Below the pieces are notes generated by a model, which ran no database searches, was not told the DNA's origin, and saw only the letters and a program-made list of their open reading frames with translations. Position numbers and translations under genes: made by a program. This document shows, in pieces, positions 36,883 through 48,700 of a stretch of DNA of 64,000 nucleotides. Origin of the DNA: Arabidopsis thaliana. Lineage: Eukaryota > Streptophyta > Magnoliopsida > Brassicales > Brassicaceae. Within the stretch, counting starts at the first letter, position 1. Every line of letters starts with the position of its first letter. The DNA lies in NCBI RefSeq assembly GCF_000001735.4, contig NC_003076.8:11780001-11844000 (forward strand), read 5' to 3'.

Positions 36883-39615
36883 TTAAGAAGAAAATGGGTG
36901 ATAGAGAGGGTCTGCATAGTCCTCTCTAATCTCATCATCATATTCAGCATCCTCTCTTGAGAGATGAGTTGCAGAATACTCAATTCTTCTTTCCTCGAAA
37001 TAGGCTTCTTTCTCTTCTGGTGGATAATCTATCTCTTCAGACCATCTTGAAGTAATCTTTTTCCTCGGGATAGTGTTATTCCCGCATTTGGATTAGCTAT
37101 CTCTTGCATCTGATCCAGTTTACTCTTAAGTTGCTCAACTGTCTGAGCTAGCTTCTCTATGGTCTCTTCTTGCTCATCAGATTTCTTTTTGAGATTTCGC
37201 AAGTCGGGTGTAGAGGCTGTGCTTGGTCTAGCGATTGAATTCGAAGGCTGAGGTTGAGCCCTGACCTTTTCTTCTACAGCTGTCCTTTGCGAGGTTTTAT
37301 TGATGTCAAACTGGAGCTTGATGTGCTTCCCAAGGTTGAGACTTATTCTCCCATCTCTGACATCTATCATCGCTCCCACTGAGGCTAAGAAAGGTCTTCC
37401 TAGGATTAGAGGATCCTTAGGTTCTGCTTCCATATCAAGCACAACGAAATCCGTAGGCACCTCCACTCCATTAATCATTAGTGGCAGATCTTGTAGAAGG
37501 CCGAAGGGTTTTCTTGAAGACCCATCAGCAAGGATTAAAGTCAGGTCGCAAGGTTTGTACTGAGTGAATTCCAGCTTCCTTGCTACTGAGAGTGGCATTA
37601 AGCTTACTGAAGCTCCCAAATCACAAAGGCAATTGCTGAAAACCAATTGACCGATGGAACATGGTAGAGTGAAAGTTCCTGGATCTTCCAGTTTTTCTTG
37701 AACACTCCTCTTAACAGTGGTCCTAGACGGGATAGCATCACATTCGTCTTCTGAATCTTGATGAATCTTGATCCTTTCTAGAATTGACTTTCTCACATCT
37801 TTGTGAGGATCCGGGATTAGGTTGAGCACTTCTATTAGAGGCATCACCGCTTCCATCTCATCAAGCTGCTTCTCTGCAAGAGAATTGTATCTTTCTATCC
37901 ATGCTTTCCTGAATTTCCATGGAAGAGCACGTGAAGGTAATGGTGCTGGCTTGAATCGTTTTACCATCCTCTCAATGATGGCTGCTTTCTCGTCTAGGTT
38001 GGACTGTGTTTGAAATCGGGATCCTGCTGAATGGGCGAGTCCAACCACTGAAATTTCAATCTGAGTAGAAACCTCCCCGTCTTGAACATCACTGTCCTCG
38101 GTGATTGATGTGGAGACATGTCGAGTAGGCAGCTCTCGATCATGGCAGATGGTGATAGCGTGAGCGGTGGCGTATTCCTTTGGGTTCTGTATGGACTTTT
38201 CTGGAAGTCCTGTTACTTTTGGAGCAGAAGTTGACGCGTTTGCCCTTCCATGTATCTGACCTTATAGGTAAGTGCCTCAAGTTTGATATTCAGATCGTTG
38301 AAAGTACAATCAACCTTGTTGTGGATTTCGGCCATCTTTTGGCGAGATCCATTGCTCCTGCAGCTTGCCCTTGGAGAATCTGCTGTAACATGTTCTTCAA
38401 GTCTGAATCTGGAAGTTGTTGAAGCTGGTTGTTGTTGTGCTGTGTGAACCCAGGTGGTGGAAGTTGCTGCTGATAGTTGCCCTGATACTGCTGCTTAGGA
38501 ACATACCCTTGACCTTGGTTGTATGGAACAAAGGGCTTGGGTTGATTCTGCTGCTATGAAGGGTAAACTTGGTCCTGCGGGTTTGCAATGTTTGTACTTC
38601 TGTAAGACAGATTGGGATGGTTCTGCTTGAAGTTGTTGAAACCTTTGTTGTAACCTCCTTGGTTCTGCACATAACTGACCTCTTCTGACTGCATAGTCTC
38701 CCCATCCTGAACTTGGAACGTCTCATCATCACCCAGAAAATGAATGTGCTTCTGTTGCGCAAGCAGTAGCTTGTCCAGTTTGTCATTCATGGCTTTCATT
38801 TCCCTGCGATGCTTCTCATCAGAATCAGAGCTGGTGCGGACGCTTCTATCATAATCTTCATTATAGTTGCCATCCGACTAAGCTAAGTTCTCTACCAGCT
38901 CCCATCCGTCTTCAACGTCTTTGTTGAGAAAGTTCCCGTTAGAAGCGGTATCTAGAAGCATCCTGATCTTTGGGAGGACACCTCTGTAGAGAGTGCTGAG
39001 AAGCGAAGCTTTGGAGAAACCATGATGAGGACATTGCGTCTGATAACCTTTGAAGCGCTCCCATGCTTCGCAGAAAGTCTCATTATTCGTCTGAGTGAAA
39101 CCGGAGATATCATTCCTTAGTCTCGCAGTCCTGGAGTTCGAGAAAAACTTAGCCAAGAAGGCTTTCTTGCAGTCATTCCAGGAGGTGATAGAGCCTTGAG
39201 GAAGCGACTTTTCCCACTGATGGGCTTTGTCTCCAAGAGAGAAAGGAAACAATCTGAGCTTGAAGCCATCCTCACTGACTCCATTGATCTTTGTTAGGCT
39301 GCAGAGCCTATCAAACTCGTCCAGGTGATCGAGTGGATCCTCCATAGGGAGGCCGTGGAACTTGTTGCTCTGAACCATGGCAATGAGACCGCTCTTGATC
39401 TCAAAGTTGTTGTTCTGCACAGGTGGAGGCACGATTCCATTACGCTGATTGTGGTTGCGTGGTGCATCGCCTGCACCTATGTTGTTTGGTTGCACCTGCT
39501 CATCAACAACTGCAGCCATTGTGTCTGTTTCTGTCTGTGTTCTGAGTTGGCGTGCAATACGGTCGATGTTATCGTTGAACAGGAGATTCTGATTTCCTCG
39601 TGACCGTGTTTGCAT
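36883..39615 (-). pseudogene. gag-protease pseudogene of element F
   Basis: It starts at 39615 ([19 protein letters not shown]...) with a full Retrotrans_gag-like core. It is broken by TAG at 38878-38880 and again near 38552-38554 (both CAG in G), by a 1-bp deletion near 38243 and by another near 37104. The protease segment (frame 38048-37029) keeps the catalytic-type DLGAS and the [17 protein letters not shown] flap-side block. The C-terminal tail has a predicted coiled coil. The original stop would be 36883-36885. No zinc knuckle. Confidence 0.9.
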
Positions 39616-39770
39616 ACAACGAGTACCAACTGGTGAAGCTAGTGATCCGTAGTACCTAAATCAAAACAGACAAACAGAAATAACACAAAGTTAGTAACTT
39701 TCAGAAAAAATGAAAAAGAACTTGATCTTAAATATTCTGAAATCTCAAATATAGCAAACAAACACCCAAT

Positions 39771-39784
39771 TGGCAACGGCGCCA
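39771..39784 (-). other. Primer binding site of element F (tRNA-Asp)
   Basis: The minus strand reads TGGCGCCGTTGCCA, three bases after the 5' LTR end. Confidence 0.92.
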
Positions 39785-39787
39785 AAT

Positions 39788-41592
39788 TGATAATATATTT
39801 TTAGTCAATTATTCCTAAAACACCAATCATGTCATTGTAGTATTTTAGGTGTCAATCCAAATGGGTGTGATGCAAACAGATGAGATGTGATCAGAAGTCT
39901 CTAAGTCAAGCCAAGCAATAACAGATTTGGGGTTTCTAACAGTCCTAAGCGAACATGCAGAAAACAGAAGCAATAACAGAATTACTAAAATCACTCGACC
40001 ACAACAGGCTGATGCCAGAAGTAGGATGTGGTCGAGTAACAGGTCGAGTAACAGACAGGATATAAAACAGCTATACTCGACTGCACAGTCTGTTGCCAGA
40101 CACTGGGTGTGGTCGAGTATACTGGTCGAGTGATTGTAAAAACTAAGAAACAGGCAATGAGAACGATTAAGCGATAACGATAAAACAGAGAAATAAGGTA
40201 GACGAGAAATTCCTAAGGATGGGGTAATCGAGTAGAGTGGTGTCCTAGCCTATTCGAATGGTTAACAAGCGCAATCAAGCTATCCCTAGACAACAGGTTC
40301 AACAACAGATCAATCCACTCCCGTGATAGAAATCCTCAAGCAAAGCTAGCCCAGACTAATTCCCATTAACGGAATCTAACTATGCAGGCAATACGAACAG
40401 ACTGATAAAGTCAATAAACGCTCTAAACGGCCAATCCCTTGGGATAGAGACGCATATCTCAGGAACTAGTGGATCAAGCATTCCATCGAACACCTTCTGG
40501 GTGCGGGAATGCTTGGGATCGAATTCCAGTTGATCAGAAAGAAATAAGCAGTAAACGCAACTAGTCCTAAAGGGATTCAATCAATTCTAAAACTTAACCA
40601 TTCTACAGACTACGGATTCCACAACTACTCTATCCCATCCCTAAGAATTCTAAGTCACTACTCAGACATCACGCTCAAAGACATAAACGCAGGTAAACGA
40701 TAATATTGCATAAGTAAAGAGATAAAGAGTAGAGAAACAAGATGACTAATGAAATCAAACGCGGAATCTCAATAACTTGGAAAAATCGCGAACTACAGGT
40801 TGCAGAAGCAAAAGCGGCGTAGCAGAGTAAAACTGAAAATAAAACTGAAGCAAAAACGCAATGTCCACTAGATGTTTTAGGACAGAACCCTAAAACATCT
40901 ATTTATACCAAACGAAATAAAATGATAGTAGACGGGCCAATAACCTAATCGCCCGGCCCATAGAGTGATAATGGGCCGAGATGGGCTTCGTGATCCGATG
41001 GAGGTCCAGGCCGCTTCCAAACACTTTGTCTTCTCCTCTTTTCTTCCTTGTGCTCAGCTTGTCTGGTTGAGTGCGGATTTGAGTAGACTGTGAAGACGTG
41101 ATCGAGTGTCCGGTCGAGTGATGGTGATGGTGGTGAGTGATGATACTCGACCAGGGGGTCGAGTAACGTGGTAGAGTGAATGGTCGAGTGTGGTCAGGTG
41201 GTGTGGCGAAGCGGTACTCGACCGGGGGTCGAGTAATGTCGTCGAGTGGCCTGAGCTGAGGTTACTCGACCTGGTGGTCGAGTGGACGGGAAGAATGGCT
41301 CCAAAGTCACTCGACCTGGGGGTCGAGTATGTGGGAAGAATGGCTCCAAAGTCACTCGGCTTGGGGGTCGAGTATGTCTTCTGGTTCTGGCTCGTTTCTT
41401 CCAATTTGCTCGCAAACAGCTCCAAATCACCTGAAAACAACTCAGAAATGCAATATGTATGCAAAGCTATCCTAATCATGCAAAGTGTGCAAGAATGATG
41501 AGAAATGATATAAAACAGTGATGAATGATACGAAACTAGACTCAAAGTGATGATGAATAGACACTGAAAACATGCAAATTATAGACATATCA
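39788..41592 (-). repeat. 5' LTR of element F
   Basis: 1,805 bp, from TGATAATATA to AGACATATCA on the + strand. It carries the same variant terminus (TGATAATATATTTTT) as the 3' LTR. TATA box complement CTATTTATA at 40899-40907, upstream of the leader on the minus strand. U3 palindromes are at about 41145-41375. Confidence 0.93.
40899..40907 (-). promoter_or_regulatory. Putative TATA box, 5' LTR of F
   Basis: TATAAATAG on the minus strand, just downstream (in element direction) of the palindrome-rich U3; the same box is in the G LTRs. It would drive genomic RNA synthesis. Confidence 0.65.
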
Positions 41593-41597
41593 AATGA
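41593..41597. repeat. Target site duplication (right) of element F
   Basis: AATGA, identical to 30260-30264. Confidence 0.92.
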
Positions 41598-41681
41598 TAT
41601 AAAACAGTGATGAATGATATGCAACTAGACTCAAAAAGATGATGAATGACCACAAAAAACATGCAAATTATAGACATATCA
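41598..41681 (-). repeat. Solo ATHILA LTR E, right part
   Basis: The 84 bp that complete LTR E after the insertion of F. It ends AGACATATCA (TGATATGTCT on the minus strand) against GACTT (41682-41686), E's right TSD. Confidence 0.92.
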
Positions 41682-42629
41682 GACTTCATCTACACCATCA
41701 AAGCTTTGAGAAGCAAGAAGTGTCTTAGTTAGTGTTGTGGAGTCAAATATGACTAGATGTCATGTGTATGAGTGAGTATAACAACTAGAACCGCAACCGG
41801 ATTTTAAAAGCATAAACAATGACAAAGACTCATATGGACTTCGCCTACACCATCAAAGCTTTGAAAAGCAAGAAGAAGCTTGGTTAGTGTTTTGGAGTGA
41901 AATATGACTAGATGTCATGTGTATGAGGGAGTATAACAACTAGAATCGCAACCAGATCTTAAAAGCCTAAGTATTGTATCCTTGTTAGAAGATACAAAGA
42001 CGAAGACCCATACGGACTTCGGCTACACCATCAAAGCTTTGAGAAGCAAAAAGAAGCTTGGTTTGTATTTTGGAGACGAATATGACGTGATGTCATGTGT
42101 ATGATTGAGTATAAGAACTTAAACCGCAAACGGGTCTTAAAAGCCTAAGAAGGGTTTCCTTGTTAGAAGATACAAAGCCAAAGACTCATACGGACCTGGC
42201 TACAACATCAAAGCTTTGAGAAGTAAGAAGAAGCTTGGTTAGTAATTTGGAGTCGAATATGACTTTATGTCATGTGTATGATTGAGTACAAGAACTTAAA
42301 GAGCAACCGGATCTTAAAACCCTAAGTAGTGTTTCCTTGTTAGAAGATACAAATCCAAAGACTCATACAGACTTCGGTTTCACCATCAAACTTTGAGAAG
42401 CAAGAAGAAGCTAGGTTAACCTTTTGGAGTCGAATATGACTTGATGTCATGTGTATGACTGAGTACAAAAACAAGAACCGCAACGGATCTTAAAAGCCTA
42501 AGTATTGTATCCTTGTTAGAAGATACAAAGACATAGACTCATACCGAGTTTGGCTAAACCATCAAAGCTTTTAGAAGCAAGAAGAAGCTTGGTTAGTGTT
42601 TTGGAGTGAAATATGACTAGATGTCATGT

Positions 42630-42667
42630 GTTTTATATTTATTTATTTTTATTTTTTTTGGGTCAAA
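42630..42667 (-). mobile_element. 38-bp A/T-rich insertion in a satellite monomer with 15-bp flanking duplication
   Basis: GACTAGATGTCATGT occurs at 42615-42629 and again at 42668-42682. Between the copies is non-satellite DNA that on the minus strand reads TTTGACCC followed by an A-rich tail (AAAAAAAATAAAAATAAATA...). The layout resembles a severely 5'-truncated non-LTR retroposon with a poly(A)-like tail, but filler DNA from break repair is possible. Confidence 0.5.
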
Positions 42668-45600
42668 GACTAGATGTCATGTATATGAGTGAGTATAACA
42701 ACTAGAACCGCAATTGGAATTTTAAAAGCCTAAGTATTGTATCCTTGTTAGAAGATACAAAGCCAAAGACTCATACGGACTTCGGCTACACCATCAAAGC
42801 TTTGAGAAGCAAGAAGAAGCTTGGTTATTGTTTTGGAGTCAAATATGACTATTCATGTGTATGAGTGAGTATAAAAACTAGAACCGCCACAGATCTAAAA
42901 AACATAAGTATTGTATCCTTGTTAGAAGATACATAGACAAAGACTCATACGAAATTCGGCTAAACCATCAAATCTTATTGAAGCAAGAAGAAGCTTGGTT
43001 AGTGTTTTGGAGTGAAATATGAATAGATATCATGAGTATGAGTGAGTATAACAGCTAGAACCGCAATTGGAATTTTAGAAGCCTAAGTATTGTATCCTTG
43101 TTAGAAGATACAAAGACAAACACTCATACGGGCTTCGGCTACACCATCAAAGCTTTGAGAAGCAAGAAGAAGCTTAGTTAGTGTTTTGGAGTCGAATATG
43201 ACTTGATGTGATGTGTATGATTGAGTATAAGAAATTTAACCGCAATCGGATCTTAAAAGCCTAAGTAGTGTTTCCTTGTTAGAAGATACAAAGGCAAAGC
43301 CTCATACGGTCTTTAGCTATACCATCAAAGCCTTGAGAAGCAAGAAGAAGCTTGGTTAGTGTTTTTGAGTCGAATATGACTTGATGTCATGTGTATGAGT
43401 GAGTATAAAAACTAGAACCGCAACGGATCTTAAACGCCTAAATATTGTATCCTTGTTAGAAGATACATAGACAAAGATTCATACCGAATTCGGCTAAACC
43501 ATCAAAGCTTTTAGAAGCAAGAAGAAGCTTGGTTAGTTTTTTGGATTAGAATATGACTTGATGTCATGTGTATGACTCAGTATAAAAACTAGAACCACAA
43601 TTGGAATTTTAAAGGCCTAAGTTTTGTATCCTGGTTAGAAGATACAAAGACAAACACTCATACGGACTTTGGCTACACCATCAAAGCTTTGAGAAGCAAG
43701 AAGAAGCTTGGTTAGTGTTTTGGAGTCGCATATGACTTGATGTCATGTTTATGAGTGAGTATAAAAACTAGAACCGCAACGGATCTTAAAAGCCTAGCTA
43801 TTGTATCCTTGTTAGAAGATACATAGACAAAGACTCATACGGAATTCGGCTATACCATCAAAGCTTTTAGAAGCAAGAAGAAGCTTGGTTAGTGTTTTGG
43901 AGTGAAATATGACTAGATGTCATGTGTATGAGTGAGTATACCAACTAGAACCACAATTGGAATTTTAAAAGCCTAAGTATTGTATCCTTGTTAGAAGATA
44001 CAAAGACAAACACTCATACGGACTTTGGCTACACCATCAAAGCTTTGAGAAGCAAGAAGAAGCTTGGTTAGTGTTTTGGAGTCGAATATGACTTGATGTG
44101 ATGTTTATGATTGAGTATAAGAAACGAAACCGCAAACGGATCTTAAAAGCCTAAGTAATGTTTCCTTGTTAGAAGATACAAAGGTAAAGCCTCATACAGA
44201 CTTTAGCTATACCGTCAAAGCCTTGAGAAGCAAGAAGAAGCTTTGGTTAGTGTTTTGGAGTCAAATATTACTAGATGTCATTTGTATGAGTGAGTATGAC
44301 AACTAGAACCATAACCGTATCTTAAAAACCTAAGTATTGAATCTTTGTTAGAAGATACAAAAACAAAGACTCATACGGACTTCGACTACATTATCAAAGC
44401 TTTGAGAAGCAAGAAGAAGTTTGGTTAGTGTTTTGGATTCAAATATGACTTGATGTCATGTTTTTGACTAACTATAAAAACTAGAACCACACCAGATCTT
44501 AAAAGCATAAGAATTGTATCATTGTTAGAAGATACAATGACGAAGACTCATATTGACTTCGGCTAAACCAGCAAAGCTTGGAGAAGCAAGAAGCAGTTGG
44601 TTAGTGTTTTGGAGTCGAATATGACTTGATGTCATGTGTATGAGTGAGTATAAACACTAGAACCGCAACGGATCTTAAAAGCCTAAATATTGTATCCTTG
44701 TTAGAAGATACATAGACAAAGACTCATACAGAATTCGGCTAAACCATCAAAGCTTTTAGAAGCAAGAAGAAGCTTGGTTAGTGTTTTGGAGTGAAATATG
44801 ACTAGATGTCATGTGTATGAGTGAGTATACCAACTAGAACCACAATTGGAATTTTAAAAGCCTAAGTATTGTATCCTTGTTAGAAGATACAAAGACAAAC
44901 ACTCATACGGACTTTGGCTACATCATCAAAGCTTTGAGAAGCAAGAAGAAGCTTGGTTAGTGTTTTGGAGTCGAATATGACTTGATGTGATGTGTATGAT
45001 TGAGTATAAGAAATTAAACCACAACCGGATCTTAAAAGCCTAAGTAGTGTTTCCTTGTTAGAAGATACAAAGGCAAAGCCTCATACGGACTTTAGCTATA
45101 CCATCAAAGCCTTGAGAAGCAAGAAGAAGCTTTGTTAGTGTTTTGGAGCCAAATATGACTAGATGTCATGTTTATAAGTGAGTATAAAAACTAGAACCGT
45201 AACGGATCTTAAAATCCTAAATATTGTATCCTTGTTAGAAGACGCATAGACAAAGACTCATACGGAATTCGGCTAAACCATCAAAGCTTTTAGAAGCAAG
45301 AAGAAGCTTGGTTAGTGTTTTGGAGTAAAATATTACTAGATGTCATGTGTATGAGTGAGTATGACAACTAGAACCATAACCGGATCTTAAAAACCTAACT
45401 AATGAATTTTTGTTAGAAGGTACAAAGACAAAGACTCATACAGACTTCGACTACACTATCAAAGCTTTGAGAAGCAAGAAGAAGCTTGGTTAGTGTTTTG
45501 GATTTGAATATGACTTGATGTCATGTGTATGACTCAGTATAAAAACAAGAACCGCAACAGATCTTAAAAGCATAAGTATTGTATCCATGTTAGAAGATAC

Positions 45601-45720
45601 AAAGACAAACACTCATACGGACTTTGGCTACACCATCAAAGCTTTGAGAAGCAAGAAAAAGCTTGGTTAGTGCTTTGGAGTCGAATATGACTTGATATGA
45701 TGTGTATGATTGAGTATAAG

Positions 45721-48700
45721 AAATTAAACCACAACCGGATCTTAAAAGCCTAAGTAGTGTTTCCTTGTTAGAAGATACAAAGGCAAAGCCTCATACGGAC
45801 TTTAGCTATACCATCAAAGCCTTGAGAAGCAAGAAGAAGCTTTGTTAGTGTTTTGGAGCCAAATATGACTAGATGTCATGTTTATAAGTGAGTATAAAAA
45901 CTAGAACCGTAACGGATCTTAAAATCCTAAATATTGTATCCTTGTTAGAAGACGCATAGACAAAGACTCATACGGAATTCGGCTAAACCATCAAAGCTTT
46001 TAGAAGCAAGAAGAAGCTCGGTTAGTGTTTTGGAGTAAAATATTACTAGATGTCATGTGTATGAGTGAGTATGACAACTAGAACCATAACCGGATCTTAA
46101 AAACCTAACTAATGAATTTTTGTTAGAAGGTACAAAGACAAAGACTCATACAGACTTCGACTACACTATCAAAGCTTTGAGAAGCAAGAAGAAGCTTGGT
46201 TATTGTTTTGGATTTGAATATGACTTGATGTCATGTGTATGACTCAGTATAAAAACAAGAACCGCAACAGATCTTAAAAGCATAAGTATTGTATCCTTGT
46301 TAGAAGATACAAAGACAAACACTCATACGGACTTTGGCTACACCATCAAAGCTTTGAGAAGCAAGAAAAAGCTTGGTTAGTGCTTTGGAGTCGAATATGA
46401 CTTGATATGATGTGTATGATTGAGTATAAGAAATTAAACCGCAACCGGATCTTAAAAGCCTAAGTATTGTTTCCTTGTTAGAAGATACAAAGGCAAAGCC
46501 TCATACAGACTTTAGCTATACCATCAAAGCCTTGAGAAGCAAGAAGAAACTTGGTTAGTGTTTTGGAGTCAAATATTACTAGATGTCATGTGTATGAGTG
46601 AGTATAACAACTAGAACCATAACCGGATCTTAAAAACCTAAGTATTGAATCTTTGTTAGAAGATACAAAGACAAAGGCTCATACGGACTTCGACTACACT
46701 ATCAAAGCTTTGAGAAGCAAGAAGAAGCTTGGTTAGTGTTTTGGATTCGAATAAGACTTGATGTCATGTGTATGACTCAATATAAAAACTAGAACCGCAA
46801 CAGAGGTTAAAAGCATAAGTATTGTATCATTGTTAGAAGATACAATGACGAAGACTCATATGGACTTCTGCTACACCATCAAAGCTTTGAGAAGCAAGAA
46901 GAAGTTTGGTTAGTGTTTTGGAGTCGAATATGACTTTATGTCATGTGTATGAGTGAGTATAAAAACTAGAACCGCAACGGATCTTAAAAGCCTAAATATT
47001 GTATCCTTGTTAGAAAATACATAGACAAAGACTCATACAGAATTCGGCTAAACCATCAAAGCTTTTAGAAGCAAGAAGAAGCTTGGTTAGTGTTTTGGAG
47101 TGAAATATGACTAGATGTCATGTGTATGAGTGAGTATACCAACTAGAACCACAATTGGAATTTTAAAAGCCTAAGTATTGTATCCTTGTTAGAAGATACA
47201 AAGACAAACACTCATACGGACTTTGGTTACACCATCAAAGTTTTGAGAAGCAAGAAGACGCTTGGTTAGTGTTTTGGAGTCAAGTATGACTTGATGTGAT
47301 GTGTATGATTGAGTATAAGAAATTAAACCGCAAATGGATCTTAAAAGCTTAAGTAATGTTTCCTTGTTAGAAGATACAAAGGCAAAGCCTCATACAGACT
47401 TTAGCTATACCATCAAAGCCTTGAGAAGCAAGAAGATGCTTGGTTAGTGTTTTGGAGTCAAATATTACTAGATGTCATGTCTATGAGTGAGTATGACAAC
47501 TAGAACCATAACCGGATCTTAAAAACCTATGTATTGAATTTTTGTTAGAAGATACAAAGACAAAGACTCATACGGACTTCGACTACACTATCAAAGCTTT
47601 GAGAAGCAAGAAGAAGCTTGGTTAGTGTTTTGGATTCGAATATGACTTGATGTCATGTGTATGACTCAATATAAAAACTAAAACCATAACATATCTTAAA
47701 AGCATAAGTATTGTATCATTGTTAGAAGATACAATGAACGAAGACTCATATGAACTTCGGCTACACCATCAAAGCTTTGAGCAGCAAGAAGCAGTTTGGT
47801 TAGTGTTTTGGAGTGTAATATGACTTGATGTCATGTGTATGAGTGAGTATAAAAACTAGAACCGCAACGGATCTTAAAAGCCTAAATATTGTATCCTTGT
47901 TAGAAGATACATAGACAAAGACACATACGGAATTCGGCTAAACCATCAAAACTTTTAGAAGCAAGAAGAAGCTTGGTTAGTGTTTTGGAGTAAAATATAA
48001 CTAGATGTCATGTGTATGAGTGAGTATACCAACTAGAACCACAATTGGAATTTTAAAAGCCTAAGTATTGTATCCTTGTTAGAAGATACAAAGACAAACA
48101 CTCATACGGACTTTGGATACACCATCAAAGCTTTGAGAAGCAAGAAGAAGCTTGGTTAGTATTTTGGAGTCGAATATGACTAGATGTGATGTGTATGATT
48201 GAGTATAAGAAATTAAACCGCAACCGGATCTTAAAAGCCTAAGTACTGTTTCCTTGTTAGAAGATACAAAGGCAAAGCCTCATACAGACTTTAGCTATAC
48301 CATCAAAGCCTTGAGAGGCAAGAAGAAGCTTGGTTAGTGTTTTGGAGTCAAAGATTACTAAGTGTCATGTGTATGAGTGAGTATGACAACTAGAACCATA
48401 ACGAGATCTTAAAAACCTAAGTATTGAATTTTTGTTAGAAGATACACTATCAAAGCTTTGAGAAGCAAGAAGAAGCTTGGTTAGTGTTTTGGATTCGAAT
48501 ATTACTTGATGTCATGTGTATGAATCAGTATAAAAACTAGAACCGCAACATATCTTAAAAGCATAAGTATTGTATCATTGTTAGAAGATACAATGACGAA
48601 GACTCATATGGACTTCGACTACACTATCAAAGCTTTGAGAAGCAAGAAGCAGCTTGGTTAGTGTTTTGGAGTCGAATATGACTTGATGTCATGTGTATGA

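Larger units (their letters stand above)
30265..41592 (-). mobile_element. Full-length ATHILA element F, nested in solo LTR E
   Basis: An 11,328-bp minus-strand element with both LTRs, PBS, PPT and a perfect TSD (AATGA). It inserted into the U3 of E, about 90 bp from E's 5' end. Layout as in D and G, with no pol. The LTRs are close (about a dozen substitutions noticed plus a 12-bp indel), so the insertion is fairly recent. Both ORFs already carry stop codons or frameshifts. The sequence is very near G; both carry the siR854-like 21-mer. Confidence 0.94.
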
